In this document: in pieces, positions 28,641 to 39,496 of the stretch
Layout: each line of letters begins with the position of its first letter
Position numbering within the stretch: the stretch's first letter is position 1
NCBI RefSeq assembly: GCF_018777395.1
Contig: NZ_JAFJYC010000001.1
Coordinates: 372,001-436,000 of the forward strand
Source of the DNA: Candidatus Sodalis endolongispinus
GTDB lineage: Bacteria > Pseudomonadota > Gammaproteobacteria > Enterobacterales > Enterobacteriaceae
Reading direction: 5' to 3'
DNA length: 64,000 bases
Position numbers and translations under genes: made by a program
The notes under the pieces: model-generated
Seen by the model: only the letters and a program-made list of their open reading frames with translations
Told to the model about the DNA's origin: nothing
Databases searched by the model: none

Positions 28641-30730
28641 CTATGCCGAAACCGGCTGGCCAAACAAAAAGCCTTGGGCTTCCCGGCAGCCTTTGCGCAG
28701 CATCTCCGCCTGCGCCATCGTCTCCACACCCTCGGCGATAACGCCCAATTTAAAACTGCTGCCGAGGTAGAGAATGGCGGCATCTGGCGCGGACGAACGT
28801 TTGATCTATTTTTAGCCGCGTCACCGGATAATCTTTCAGCATGCTCAGCGACGCGTAACCGGTACCGTAATCGTCGAAGGCGATACCGACGCCCTCATTA
28901 CGCAATTCTTTCAAAGGCCGCAGCATATTTTCGTCGTAGCGCAGGATAATGTTCTCGGTAATTTCTAGCTCCAGCGCTTCGGCATCCAAACCGGTTGCCG
29001 CCAAAATGCCGCGGATCTGATGCGCCAGGGCGCCGGTGCGAAATTGCACGTTGAACAAGTTTACGCCGACACGAAAATTTTTTGCCCCCTGGCGGCGCCA
29101 GTCGGCGGCCTGGCGACAGGCGGTGCGGATGACCCATTCCCCTACCCTTTCGGCCCAAGGGCCGGCGTACAGCGCCGGCAGAAACGCCGCCGGGCCGAGC
29201 AACCCTTTTTCTGGATGGTGCCAGCGCAGCAGCGCCTCCGCGCCAATAATCGCGTTGTCGGCCAGCCGCACCTGCGGCCGGTAATAAAGCTCGAACTCTT
29301 CCTGCTGGAAAGCGCGCGCCATTTGCGACTGATGGGAGCGTCTGGCCTGGGATAGCTCGCGCAGGGCGGGGGTAAAGAACCGCCGGCAGTGCCGACCTTC
29401 GGCTTTGGCCTGATACAGCGCCAGATCGGCGCTGGTCAGCAATTCCTGCATTGTCGCGCCATGCAGGGGAAACAGGACGATGCCAATACTGGCGCTGATG
29501 GTCACCCGTTGCCCGTCCACGGTTGTGATGCGCGAGATGTCATCGATAATCTGATCGGCTATCTCGCCGGCCTGGCGGGCGTCATCCAGCCCCGGCAACG
29601 ACAGCGCAAACTCATCGCCGCCCATGCGCGCCACGGTATCCCCCGAACGCACCGCCGCCTGAAGTCTTAGCGCCACATCCACCAACAGCGCATCACCGCC
29701 ATCGTGGCCCAGGCTATCATTCACATCCTTAAAACCATCCAAATCCACCAGCATAATGATGGCGGCCTTCTCATCCCGCAGCGCCTGCTCCAGGCTGAAG
29801 CTCAGTTGTGTCCGGTTCGCCAGACCGGTCAGATAGTCCATGTGCGCCAGGCGGAACATCCGCTCTTCGTTTTGCCGCCGTTCGGTAATGTCGCGCAGAA
29901 TGGCGCCGAAGCTGACATCATCGCCCTCCATCCAGAGCGAAACCGAAAGCTCCACCGGGATCAGGCTCTCGCCTGCGGTGCGCACCGAGAGTTCCAGCGT
30001 GACGCCTTCGGCCAGCGCTTCCTGACGCGCGGCCAGCTGCGTCATGCTGGACACCACCGCCTCCGGCAGCAGCAAGGAGAGAGGATGACCAAGAATTTGG
30101 CTGCGCGAGTAACCGAATAATCTGACGGCGGCGTTATTCCAAAAGGTGATGTGGCTATGATGATCGACACAGATAATGGCGTCCGGCGAGGTGCGGGCGA
30201 TATTCTCAAAACGGTTATTACTCGCCGCGCGCTAGTTCCAGACGGCGCATTTCCAGCTTATCCATGACCAGCGCCGCCAGGTCGCGCAAGTTGCGGCGAT
30301 CGCTGGCGCTCAACTCAACGCTCGGCGTACGGTCAATAATGCATAATGTGCCCAGCGCGTAGCCGGTTTGGCTGCGCAGCGGCATGCCGGCATAGAAGCG
30401 GACATGTGGATCGCCCGTCACCAGCGGATTATCGGCGAAGCGTGCGTCCAGCCTGGCGTCCGGGATCACCATGATGTCCTGCTGGCGAATGGCATGGGCG
30501 CAAAAGGAAAGCTCGCGTCCCGTTTCGCAGACGCTCACGCCAAGGCTGGCGGCAAAGAGCTGCCGGTCCGCCTCAAGGAGTGAAATCAGCACTATCGGCA
30601 CATTGAAGATATTGGCCGTGAGATGGATGATGCGGTCCAGGCTGGTTTCCGCCAAAGCGGAATGAACGCCATATTCTTCCAAAATGGCAAGACGGTGCTG
30701 CTCCTCCAGGTCCAGTGGGGATTGACTCAT
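28641..30730 (-). pseudogene. GAF-PAS-GGDEF-EAL cyclic-di-GMP protein, two lesions
   Basis: The order is GAF (30218-30730; LLEADRQLFAASLGVSVCET), PAS (ICVDHHSHITFWNNAAVRLF), GGDEF (MGGDEFALSLPG) and EAL (GAEALLRWHHPEKG, DDYGTGYASL). The GAF frame ends in GEGAGTAATAA-like sequence near 30225 and the PAS continues in another frame. In the EAL domain the frame breaks after LKIDQTFVRA; the tail (LGSSFKLGVIAEGVETMAQA to GQPVSA) continues in another frame to TAG 28641-28643 with about 15 residues missing. Catalytic motifs survive, but the fused protein cannot be made. Confidence 0.85.
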
Positions 30731-31080
30731 GGTTGCATCTCACAATACTTCGCTGCCATAGTGCCTATATCAATGGTAATTTACCCAATGCTTGCAAGGC
30801 CCGACGCAAAAAAACCGCTTTTTCATTGGCACCCGGCGGATGATAAGCGGAGAACACCGGTGCCTTTGGCGTAAAATGCCTCGCGCCGACCGCGCCAGTC
30901 AAAGGCGCAATACGCCAAAGGGGTCCCCCATTCAGTATAGCCAAGGCGCGCAGGCACGAGGTTCCATCCAGACCGGCGGTGCGCGCGTGAGACAAACTTC
31001 GTTTTTCCGCGTCGCGGGGATAGGCAGGGGGCGTAACACATGGTATTTTTAGTTAGGTATCTAATAAATGACCTGCCTGA
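30731..31080. other. Intergenic stretch upstream of the efflux operon
   Basis: A + and a - frame are open but neither resembles a known protein. The right end holds the operator of the MarR-type gene. Confidence 0.5.
31053..31064. promoter_or_regulatory. Likely MarR-family operator
   Basis: TTAGGTATCTAA has TTAG/CTAA arms, typical of MarR/SlyA operators, 16 bases before the GTG start of the regulator. Confidence 0.55.
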
Positions 31081-31512
31081 GTGAAATCGCACAATGCAAA
31101 TTTTCCCCGGCTATTGCACCGTACCGCCCACGCCTGGCGCCTTGCCATTGAAGAGGCCGGGCTTAGCCGCGCCAGTTGGGTCGCGGTATCCGCTATCGCC
31201 GACGCCGAGCAAACACTACCCTGAACCCAAAAATAACTGGCGGCGTTTTTGGGACTGGAAACCGCCAGCCTGGTGCCGTTGATTTATCGCCTGGAGCAAC
31301 AAAACCTGATTCGCCGCCAGACGCTCGCCGCCGATAAGCGCCAAAAACTGTTGATCACCACAGCAGAAGGTAAGGCCCTCTATCGTCAGGTGAAAAACGA
31401 GGCAGACACGCTGAGAAATGAACTATTATCCTATGTAAGCGAGCCGGATCTCGATACCGCCTGGCGGGTTTTGGACACCTTATTACAGGCAGCGGAGGCC
31501 AAACAGCGATGA
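31081..31512 (+). pseudogene. MarR/SlyA-family regulator with two in-frame stops
   Basis: From the GTG at 31081 the frame reads FPRLLHRTAHAWRLAIEEAG, then SRASWVAVSAIADAEQTLP. It then meets a TGA and, three codons on, a TAA (about 31223-31236) before resuming as LAAFLGLETASLVPLIYRLE, the recognition helix, and the wing (NLIRRQTLAADKRQKLLITT). Both stops fall between helices before the DNA-contact helix. It overlaps the pump gene by four bases, typical of autoregulated efflux operons. It is not a functional repressor. Confidence 0.82.
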
Positions 31513-33212
31513 AAAGCGATCCCTACGCCCCCCGGCAGTGGCTGCCCCATGAAAAACCCACCCTGCCCGGCTCGCCGTCCACGCCGCTGCACCCCTGGCA
31601 CCGACGCCTCGCATATGGTCTGGTCGGCATCTTGGTGTCCATTACCGGCGGTCTGGGTAATGCGCTGGTCACCGCCAATCTCACCAACCTGCAGGGTTCG
31701 TTCGGCGCCTATTCCAACGAAATAGCCTGGCTGCCGGCGGTTTACCTGATGACCAATGTCTCGATTAATCTGCTGTTGGTGAAATTCCGTCAGCAGTACG
31801 GTCTGCGGGTGTTTACGGAAGCGTTTCTGGTGCTGTATGTGCTGGTCACCTTTTTCCATTTGTTCGTCAATGATCTCAGTACGGCGATGATGGTGCGCGC
31901 CGCGCATGGCATGGTGGGCGCGGCGCTCAGCTCGCTGTCCATCTATTATCAAATACAGGCATTTCCGGCCAAGCAACGGCTCAAGGCGTTGACGGTCGGC
32001 ATCGGCATCGCCTAGATGGCCACGCCGCTGGCGCGGCTGTCTTCTTCGGAATTGCTGGCGCTGAACGAATGGCGCGGCCTGTACCTGTTTGAATTGGGCC
32101 TGGCGCTGTTGTCGCTGGCCGGCGTATTACTGATGAAGCTGCCCCCGAGCGATCGGATCAAGGTGTTCGAGAAACTGGATTCTCTCACCTTTATGCTGAT
32201 GGCACCCGGCATGGCGTTGCTGTGCGGCGTCCTGTCACTGGGAAAAATCGACTGGTGGCAAGAAGCGCCCTGGATAGGCAGGTCGCTGGCCGCCTCGGTA
32301 GTGCTTATCGTCAGCGCGCTGGTGGTAAAGCACCAGCGCCGCAATCCGCTGCTTAACACCCGCTGGCTCAGCAGCGGCGCTATCATCCGCCTGGGGCTTA
32401 TCATGATTTTGATACGGATTGTGTTATCGGAGCAAAATACCGGCGCCATTGGCTATTTGCAGCAAATCGGCCTGCTCAATGACCAGATGCGCGGGCTGTC
32501 GGTGGCCATTCTGCTCGGCATGATAGCGGGTGTCTTTTGCAGCGCCTTGACCGTCAATCCGAAAAGACTGCCGCAGCCTATCATTATCTCCCTGGCGCTG
32601 ATGATGTTTGCCTCGCTGATGGACGCTCATTCCAATAGCCTGACCCGGCCGGAAAACTTTTATTTCAGCCAGTTTTTGCTCGGCTTCGGCGGCACCTTCT
32701 TTCTGGCCCCGGCCTTGCTGGCGGGGATAGGCGGCGTGGTGGCCGAGCCGCGCAATCTGGTCAGTTTTTCGGTGCTCTTCGGCATGAGTCAGAATATCGG
32801 CGGCCTGCTGGGCGCCGCGCTGCTGGGTACTTTTCAGGTGGTGCGCAAAAAATTCCATTCCAGCCAGCTTACCGAGCAGTTGACGCTGGCAAATCCGCTG
32901 GTAGCGGAGCGGGTGAACAGTTATACCGCCGCCTACGGTGGCATGTTGAACGACAGTTATCTTCAAGGGGTACAGGGGTTGTCGCAGTTGCAAAGCATTG
33001 CCAGCCGCGAAGCCAATACGCTGGCCTATAACGATGTTTACCTGCTGACCGTAGCGATTGCGCTGGTGACGCTGGTCTGGATTTTATGGCGTTTACTGCG
33101 GCTGCGCATTCAGGCGCGACGTGCACCGCGGCGTGAAGCGGCCACGACGATAAGACAGGCGGCAACGGCGGCGGCGCCGGAAAAAGAAAAAGCAGTAATG
33201 CGCGCATTTTGA
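31509..33212 (+). pseudogene. DHA2/EmrB-like MFS efflux pump with one amber stop
   Basis: Both open pieces are in the same frame, separated only by TAG at 32013-32015 in GIGIA-stop-MATPLARL, most simply a CAG (Gln) to TAG change. The first part has the early helices (LVSITGGLGNALVTANLTNL, EIAWLPAVYLMTNVSINLLL); the second completes the carrier (LNEWRGLYLFELGLALLSLA). Full length would be about 567 residues. It sits between the broken MarR gene and an HlyD-type adaptor, forming a tripartite multidrug exporter. A single suppressible codon separates it from function. Confidence 0.88.
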
Positions 33213-34390
33213 CCATCATGATTTCGGCGGCGATCGCGCTAGTAGGGGTATTGGTGATCCTCTACGCCTGGCAATTGCCCCCTTTCACCCGTCAAGTTCA
33301 GTCTACCGACAACACCTATGTCCGGGGGCAAGTTACCGTCATCAGCCCCCAGCTCAGCGGCTACATCACCGAGGTGCGGGTACAGGATTTTGCCTGGGTC
33401 CGGCGGGATGAGGTGCTGATGGTTATCGATCAGCGCATTTATCGTCAGCGGGTGCATCAAGCGCAGGCGCAATTATCGATGAAGCGCGCGGCGTTGGCAA
33501 ATAACGTTCAGCAGCGCCGCAGCGCACAGGCGTCGGTCGAGCAATACCGGGCCGAAGTGAAAAACGCCGAAGCGCAGGCGCTCAAGGCGCAGCTGGATCT
33601 GCAACGCGTGGAAAATCTGGTCGCCGACGGTTCGTTATCGCTGCGGGAGCGGGATGCCTCACGCGCCAGCGCCAGTCAGGCAGCCGCCAATATCGCCCAG
33701 GCCGCAGCCTCGCTGGAAAAAGCGAAACAGGACCTGCAAACGGTGATCGTCAACCGCGCCTCGCTGACGGCGGATGTCGCCAATGCCCAGGCAGCGCTGG
33801 AACTGACACAAATCGATCTGGCCAATACCCGCATCGTCGCGCCGCGCGACGGTCAGTTGGGCCAGATTTCAGTGCGCCAAGGCGCCTATGTCAGCGCCGG
33901 TACTCATTTGACTTCGCTGGTACCGGAGCAAATGTGGATCATTGCCAACATGAAAGAAACGCAAATGGCCCGGATCCGGCTGGGGCAGCGGGCCAGCTTC
34001 AGCGTCGACGCCCTCGAGCGCGCCACTTTCAGCGGCGTGGTGGAAAGCATCTCGCCGGCCACCGGATCGGAGTTCAGCGCCATTTCATCCGACAATGCCA
34101 CCGGTAATTTCGTCAAAATCGCCCAGCGTATTCCCGTGCGCGTGCGCATCGACCATGATAATGCCCTGTACCGGCGGATGCGTCCCGGGATGTCGGTGGA
34201 GGTGAATATCGAAACCGCCAGCACCCCGGCCACGCAGGAGAAAGCGCAGGTTGCTCCTGACACGACACCGGCGCCTGCTGGCTGCACCCTGGCATCCCCC
34301 GACGGCACGCCGGCGCCGCTTGGCGCTACCCCGGCAGCCCGCGACAGCACGCCGGATGTGTCCAGTGCGGCAGAGGGAGTAAAACACTGA
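33209..34390 (+). CDS. HlyD/EmrA-family membrane-fusion adaptor
   Basis: A single N-terminal membrane anchor (ALVGVLVILYAWQLPPF) is followed by the barrel-sandwich TYVRGQVTVISPQLSGYITE, a long coiled-coil hairpin (residues about 70-190, rich in Ala/Gln/Glu), and NTRIVAPRDGQLGQISVRQG. The C-terminal 50 residues are Pro/Ala/Thr-rich low complexity (TPAPAGCTLASPDGTPAPLG), an unusual extension. The start is the TTG overlapping the pump stop (TTGA); an ATG nine bases on is an alternative. Open frame. It would link the inner-membrane pump to the outer-membrane channel. Confidence 0.88.
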   Translation: MTIMISAAIALVGVLVILYAWQLPPFTRQVQSTDNTYVRGQVTVISPQLSGYITEVRVQDFAWVRRDEVLMVIDQRIYRQRVHQAQAQLSMKRAALANNVQQRRSAQASVEQYRAEVKNAEAQALKAQLDLQRVENLVADGSLSLRERDASRASASQAAANIAQAAASLEKAKQDLQTVIVNRASLTADVANAQAALELTQIDLANTRIVAPRDGQLGQISVRQGAYVSAGTHLTSLVPEQMWIIANMKETQMARIRLGQRASFSVDALERATFSGVVESISPATGSEFSAISSDNATGNFVKIAQRIPVRVRIDHDNALYRRMRPGMSVEVNIETASTPATQEKAQVAPDTTPAPAGCTLASPDGTPAPLGATPAARDSTPDVSSAAEGVKH

Positions 34391-35934
34391 TGGCCCCTCA
34401 AAGCCTGCGCCGCCCGTTAACCGGTTTCGTCTGGCGTCAGACGGTAACAGCCCGCCAATCGACCCGACACAGGCCCCCTGCGCACCCGCGCAACCAGCGC
34501 CGGCGCGGGCCCAATGGCCGTTGCCGTTGCCGACCGTTAGATCACTGTTCATTGTGCTATCGCACCGTCTGCCTCGCGATCACCTGCCTGCTGCTGGCCG
34601 CCTGCGGTGCCCCCCGCGAACCCGTCGCCTCGTCGCGGCTAGTGATCCCGGCCGCCTGGCGTAATAGCGTCGGCCCCGGCGCACCGGTAGAGGCGAACTG
34701 GTGGCATGCGTTCGGCGATCCGGCGCTAAGCGCACTGGTGGAACAAGCGCTACGCAATAACACCGACATCCTCACCGCCCGGGCGCGGGTCGAGGAATAC
34801 CGCGCCCGTCTGCGGGCAATTCAGGGCGACAGGCTGCCAACGCTTGAGGCACAAATCAACGGTAGCCGCGCCCGCACGCTGTCCTCGGTGACCGGTCTGC
34901 CTATCCACAGCACCGTTTATCAGGGGGGGTTACAAGCCAGCTACAATGTCGATCTGTGGGGGGCGCAGCGTGCGGCACGGGCAACGCTGGAAGCACAGCA
35001 GGCGGCCGCGGCGGCGGCTATGCTGACCGTCGCCTCCTCCGTTGCCTCGGGTTATTTCACGCTGCGTTCCTTGGATGAACAACTGGCGCTAACCCGGGCG
35101 ACGCTGCAAACGCGGCAAAATTCGCTCAATCTGGCGCGTCGGCAATTTGAAACCGGTTACTCTTCGCGGCTGGAGCTGGCACAGTCGCAGGCGGAATATC
35201 AGGCCGCGCGGGCGCAAATACCGCAGTTGACGCATCAAATCACCGAGCAGGAAAACGCGTTGCGCATCCTGGTGGGCAGCAATCCCGGCAGCGTGGTTCG
35301 CGGCGCCGACCTGAACCATATTGTCGCGTTGCCGCTGCCCGCCGTGCTAACGTCGGAGCTGATGCGTCGTCGTCCCGATATCGTGCAGGCAGAACGCCAG
35401 CTTATCGCCGCTGACGCCTCTCTGGCCGCCTCCCGCGCCAATTTGCTGCCGTCGATCAATCTGACCGCCACCGGCACGCTGCAGGATGACGCGTTGGCGA
35501 AATTGCTCGATACCCCTTTCCGTCTATGGAGCGTCGGCGGCAGTATTTTGGCCCCGCTGATTAACCGTGAAGTGCTGAATGCGCAGGTGGACATCGCCGC
35601 CGCCTCGCGTAACCAAACGCTATATAATTACGAGAAAACGGTGCGTAACGCCTTTAGCGAAGTCAATAACAGTCTGTACTATATCGTGCAGCTGCGCGAT
35701 CAGCTTGCGCAAACCCGCTCGCAGCAGGAAGTGGTGCAGGAGCAATTGCGTATCGCGCATAACCGTTATATCAACGGCTACGCATCCTATCTGGAGGAGC
35801 TGGACGCACAGCGTACGCTTTATGCTACCCAGATAAGCGTGATTGCATTGCAAAACGATCTGCTGCAGGCGCAAATCGATCTTTACCACGCTTTAGGCGG
35901 CGGCTGGCAGGTTGACACCGCGGCGGCGTCCTGA
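34390..35934 (+). CDS. Outer-membrane efflux lipoprotein (NodT/OprM type)
   Basis: Its ATG overlaps the adaptor stop by one base. A lipobox follows a hydrophobic signal (TVCLAITCLLLAACGAP) at residues about 59-75; the long Arg-rich stretch before it suggests that the true start is further in, near 34540-34555. Two OEP repeats follow (FGDPALSALVEQALRNNTDI, SELMRRRPDIVQAERQLIAA), forming the TolC-like trimeric channel. The end is YHALGGGWQ, typical of the family. Intact. Confidence 0.88.
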   Translation: MAPQSLRRPLTGFVWRQTVTARQSTRHRPPAHPRNQRRRGPNGRCRCRPLDHCSLCYRTVCLAITCLLLAACGAPREPVASSRLVIPAAWRNSVGPGAPVEANWWHAFGDPALSALVEQALRNNTDILTARARVEEYRARLRAIQGDRLPTLEAQINGSRARTLSSVTGLPIHSTVYQGGLQASYNVDLWGAQRAARATLEAQQAAAAAAMLTVASSVASGYFTLRSLDEQLALTRATLQTRQNSLNLARRQFETGYSSRLELAQSQAEYQAARAQIPQLTHQITEQENALRILVGSNPGSVVRGADLNHIVALPLPAVLTSELMRRRPDIVQAERQLIAADASLAASRANLLPSINLTATGTLQDDALAKLLDTPFRLWSVGGSILAPLINREVLNAQVDIAAASRNQTLYNYEKTVRNAFSEVNNSLYYIVQLRDQLAQTRSQQEVVQEQLRIAHNRYINGYASYLEELDAQRTLYATQISVIALQNDLLQAQIDLYHALGGGWQVDTAAAS

Positions 35935-36074
35935 TAATGCGCCGGCCGGCGGCAGCACTACCCGACGTTTCGCGGTAAAATGACCGTCCCTGAGGTCGCC
36001 CAACCCCGTAAGGCGGGCGCCCTGCAACGCGAGGCGATCATGCCTCGTTTTCATCGTAAACGAGGCGGCGTGGG

Positions 36075-38775
36075 TCAGGCAGTGCGCCATTTCCGCGTTA
36101 ACGGTTTCTCTATTTCGACCACCAGGAACATCGCCAGTCCGATCACCAACGTGATAACCCAGTAACGGAACGGCAAGGCTTCGGTACCAAACAGCGTCTG
36201 CATGAAGCGAACATAAATGATAAGCAGCTGGAGCAGCAGCACGGCGCTGACCACCCAAATCCACCGGTTGGCCAACAGGCCTTTATTGAGTGAGAAGCCA
36301 TCGGCAACGCGACAATTAATCATGTAGAACTACTGCGCTGACACAAGCGTTTGCAGCAGCACGGTGCGTATAAATTCCGGAGAGTGTCCGCGCGGTTGCA
36401 GCCAGGCCTCCAGCACAAAGGCGCTAAAGGCGATCATGCCGCCGACAAACGCTACGCGCCAAAGGGCAAACTTATCCATCACATGCAAGCGGGGATCGCG
36501 CGGCGGCCGTCGCATGATATTCGCCTCGCCCGCCTCAAACGCCAGGCCGAAAGAAAGCGTGGCGGAGGTTGCCATATTCATCCACAAAATCAGCACCGGC
36601 GTGAGCGGGATCAGATTCCCCGCCAGCAGCGCAATAATGATTAAAAGCCCCTGCGCCAGATTGGTCGGCATGATGAACAAAATGGTTTTCTTCAAATTAT
36701 CATAAACGCGCCGTCCTTCTTGTACCGCGCTGGCGATGGTGGAGAAGTTGTCATCCGTCAGCACCATATCGGCGGCCTCTTTGGTCACCTCGGTCCCCTT
36801 GATGCCCATCGCGATACCGACATCGGCCTGTTGAGCGCCGGCGCGTCATTCACGCCATCGCCGGTCATGCCGACGATTTCCTGTTGACTTTGCAACGCCC
36901 GCACCAAGCGGAATTTATCCTCCGGGCTGGTGCGCGCGAAAATGTCATACGCCTGTGCCGCTTCGCTGAGCTGGCTATCGTCCATCGCCTCCAGTTCGCG
37001 GCCGGTGATGGCCTGGTGCGCATTGCCGATTCCCAGCATCTGACCAATACTCATCGCCGTCTGCGGATGGTCGCCGGTGATCATCTTCACCCGGATGCCG
37101 GCCTGCAGGCAGTCGCGAATCGCAACGATCGCTTCGGGACGAGGCGGATCCATCATGCCGCTGATACCGAGAAATATCACGCCATGATCAAGATCCTGAT
37201 GCGTCAATTCCCCCTTCCCGGCCGTAACCGGTTTCCAGGCGGCGGCAACCATGCGCAGCCCATCGCGCGCATACTCGACGATTTTACTTTCCCAATAAGG
37301 TTGATCAAACAGCTGTAGGCCGTTTTTCGTTTGCTGTTCACGGCACAGCCGGAACAGAACATCCGGCGCGCCGGTAAGCAAAATACGCTCCTCATCACCG
37401 ACAAGATGATGCGTCGCCATGTACTTATATTGTGAATCGAAGGGAATTTTACTGCTCAACGCGGTCGAAACGGGGGGCAGCGTCATTTTGGCCGCCAGCA
37501 CTTTCAGCGCGCCTTCCGTCGGTCCGCCGGTAACTTGCCAGTGACCGTTTTCATCCTGCATCAATTGACTGTCGTTGCAGAGATCGATGGTGCGCAAATA
37601 CCGCTCCAGCAACGAACCGGCGCTGATGGCGACGGGCGTTTGGCTGTCCACGGGGTGCATGGCGCCCACCGGCGCATAGCTGTCCCCCTCCACGCGTTAC
37701 ACCAGATCGGCGGTAATCACCGCTTTCACCGTCATTTCATTCATGGTCAGCGTGCCGGTTTTATCGGAACAGATGACCGTCATCGCGCCCAGCGTCTCTA
37801 CGGTCGGCAGCTTGCGAATGATGGCGTGTTGACGCGCCATGGTTTGTACGCCAAGGGACAAAATAATGGAAATAATGGCGGGCAGCCCTTCCGGTACCGA
37901 GGCCACGGCCAGGCTGATAAGCGGCAGCATCAATTCCGTTAGCGGCATCTCGCGAAACAGCAGGCTGAAGCCGAACAACGCGGCCATCATGACCAGGATG
38001 CTGATGAAGATGCTTTTGCCCAGTTTATCCATTTGCACCAGCAGCGGCGTACGGTGCTGCTCGATATCGGACATCATCTGGTTAATATGACCCAACTCAG
38101 TCGCACCGCCGGTCGCCACCACCACGCCTCTACCGGCAACCGAGCTCACGGTGGTCCCAGAGAATACCAGATTGGAGCGATCCCCAAGCGAAAGTTCCCC
38201 CGCCAGCGCGACGGTGGTTTTTTCCACGACCGTGGATTCGCCGGTGAGGATGGCCTCTTCGACGCGCAGACCGTGCGCCTCGATAATTCTCAAATCCGCC
38301 GGGATGCGATCGCCGTCGCGGATAATAACGACATCCCCCGGCACCAGCGTCGCGGTGGGCACCGTTTCGTGCGCGCCTTGCCGGATAATGACCGCTTCGC
38401 TGGAAAGCATATTGCGAATATTTTGCAGCGATTTTTCCGCATTGCTTTCTTGTATATGGCCGATGAGCGCATTCACCACCGCCACGCCCAGAATCACCAG
38501 CGTATCTACCCAATGCCCCATCACGGCGGTCAACACCGCGGCGGCCAAAAGCACATAAATCAATACGTCATTAAAATGTGCAAGAAAGCGTAACCATGCC
38601 GGCCGGCCTTTTTTTGCGGCAGCACGTTCTCGCCGTGCGTTCGCAGACGCACAGCGGCCTGTTCACGGCTTAATCCTTCCGCCGTACTGTTTATTCTCTC
38701 CAGCGTGTCCGCTACCGACAGCTGGTAATAATGCGGCGTCGAATCCGCCGCTTTTAACGTGTTTTCTGTCTTCAT
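36075..38775 (-). pseudogene. P-type cation ATPase (P2-type, Ca/Mg-like), four lesions
   Basis: Start ATG 38773-38775 (MKTENTLKAADSTPHYYQLS). Domains in order: N-terminal cation-ATPase domain, actuator (AILTGESTVVEKTTVAL), phosphorylation site ([19 protein letters not shown]), nucleotide domain, and hinge (MTGDGVNDAPAL), then C-terminal helices to EIEKPLTRKWRTA. Lesions: an A7 run (38609-38615) where A8 restores frame; TAA at 37697-37699; loss of one A near 36831 (AACAGGCC against AAACAGGCC); and TAG at 36330-36332, probably from a Trp codon. It lies next to a Usp remnant. Non-functional. Confidence 0.88.
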
Positions 38776-38803
38776 AAAACGTATCTTCTTCCGGCTTAGG
38801 TAA

Positions 38804-39045
38804 TCAGCGAATAACAAAAACAGGAACACGGGCATAACGCACAATGTCCGCGGCATCGGAGCCAAGTAGGTGGGTCTGGAGATTGGTATTACGTGAACCG
38901 ATAATGATGACATCGGCCTTCAGTTCATCCGCCGCCCGCGTCACCGCGTCACGAATATTGCCATCGCGGATATGGCAATGGACATTGTCCTGCGGTATAG
39001 CGATTTTCTGGGCGAAATCACTCAGCTTTTCCCGCGCCGAATGCG
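38804..39045 (-). pseudogene. Universal stress protein (UspF/UspG-like), C-terminal half
   Basis: The frame from the IS edge reads HSAREKLSDFAQKIAIPQDN, then VIIIGSRNTNLQTHLLGSDA and ADIVRYARVPVFVIR, ending at TGA 38804-38806. The ATP-binding G-x2-G-x9-G-type loop is partly visible (GSRNTNLQTHLLGSDA). The N-terminal half is lost at the IS boundary 39045/39046. It lies 28 bases before the P-type ATPase start on the same strand. Confidence 0.82.
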
Positions 39046-39109
39046 TGATTTATCCCCCTGAAACACCAGACAGTAGCTGTATCTCCAGATAAGAGATAGG
39101 CTTGAATAT

Positions 39110-39496
39110 ATGTCTAACACTAACGCCAATTTTGATATGACCGGGATCCCGTTAGGTCAAGAAGTCCGTAAACGTAAAACTCCTCAGGAAAAAATGGCCA
39201 TTATTCAGCAGAGGATGGAGCCCGGCATGAATGTCTCCCATCTCGCACGACTGCACGGTATCCAGCCCAGCCTGCTGTTTAAGTGGAAAAAGCAATATCA
39301 GGAAGGAAGCCTCACTGCCGGGGAGGACGTTGTTCCTGCCTCTGAGCTTGCAGCTGCATTGAAGCAGGTCCGGGAGCTCCAGCGCCTTCTGGGTAAGAAG
39401 ACGATGGAGGTTGAGATCCTAAAAGAAGCCGTGGAGTACGGCCAGTCACGAAAATGGATAGCGCACGCGCCCTTGTTGCCAAAGGCCGGGGAATAG
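39110..39496 (+). CDS. IS2-like OrfA, open but shortened
   Basis: This 128-residue frame runs from [20 protein letters not shown] through [19 protein letters not shown] to PLLPKAGE. Three codons (VAA of [11 protein letters not shown]) are missing relative to copy 1 DNA and IS2. The frame is otherwise open, so it may still be made. Confidence 0.85.
   Translation: MSNTNANFDMTGIPLGQEVRKRKTPQEKMAIIQQRMEPGMNVSHLARLHGIQPSLLFKWKKQYQEGSLTAGEDVVPASELAAALKQVRELQRLLGKKTMEVEILKEAVEYGQSRKWIAHAPLLPKAGE

Noticed and set aside
37535-38593. Overlapping + strand ORFs
   Set aside because: They are antisense to the P-type ATPase, whose motifs in the minus frames are unambiguous.
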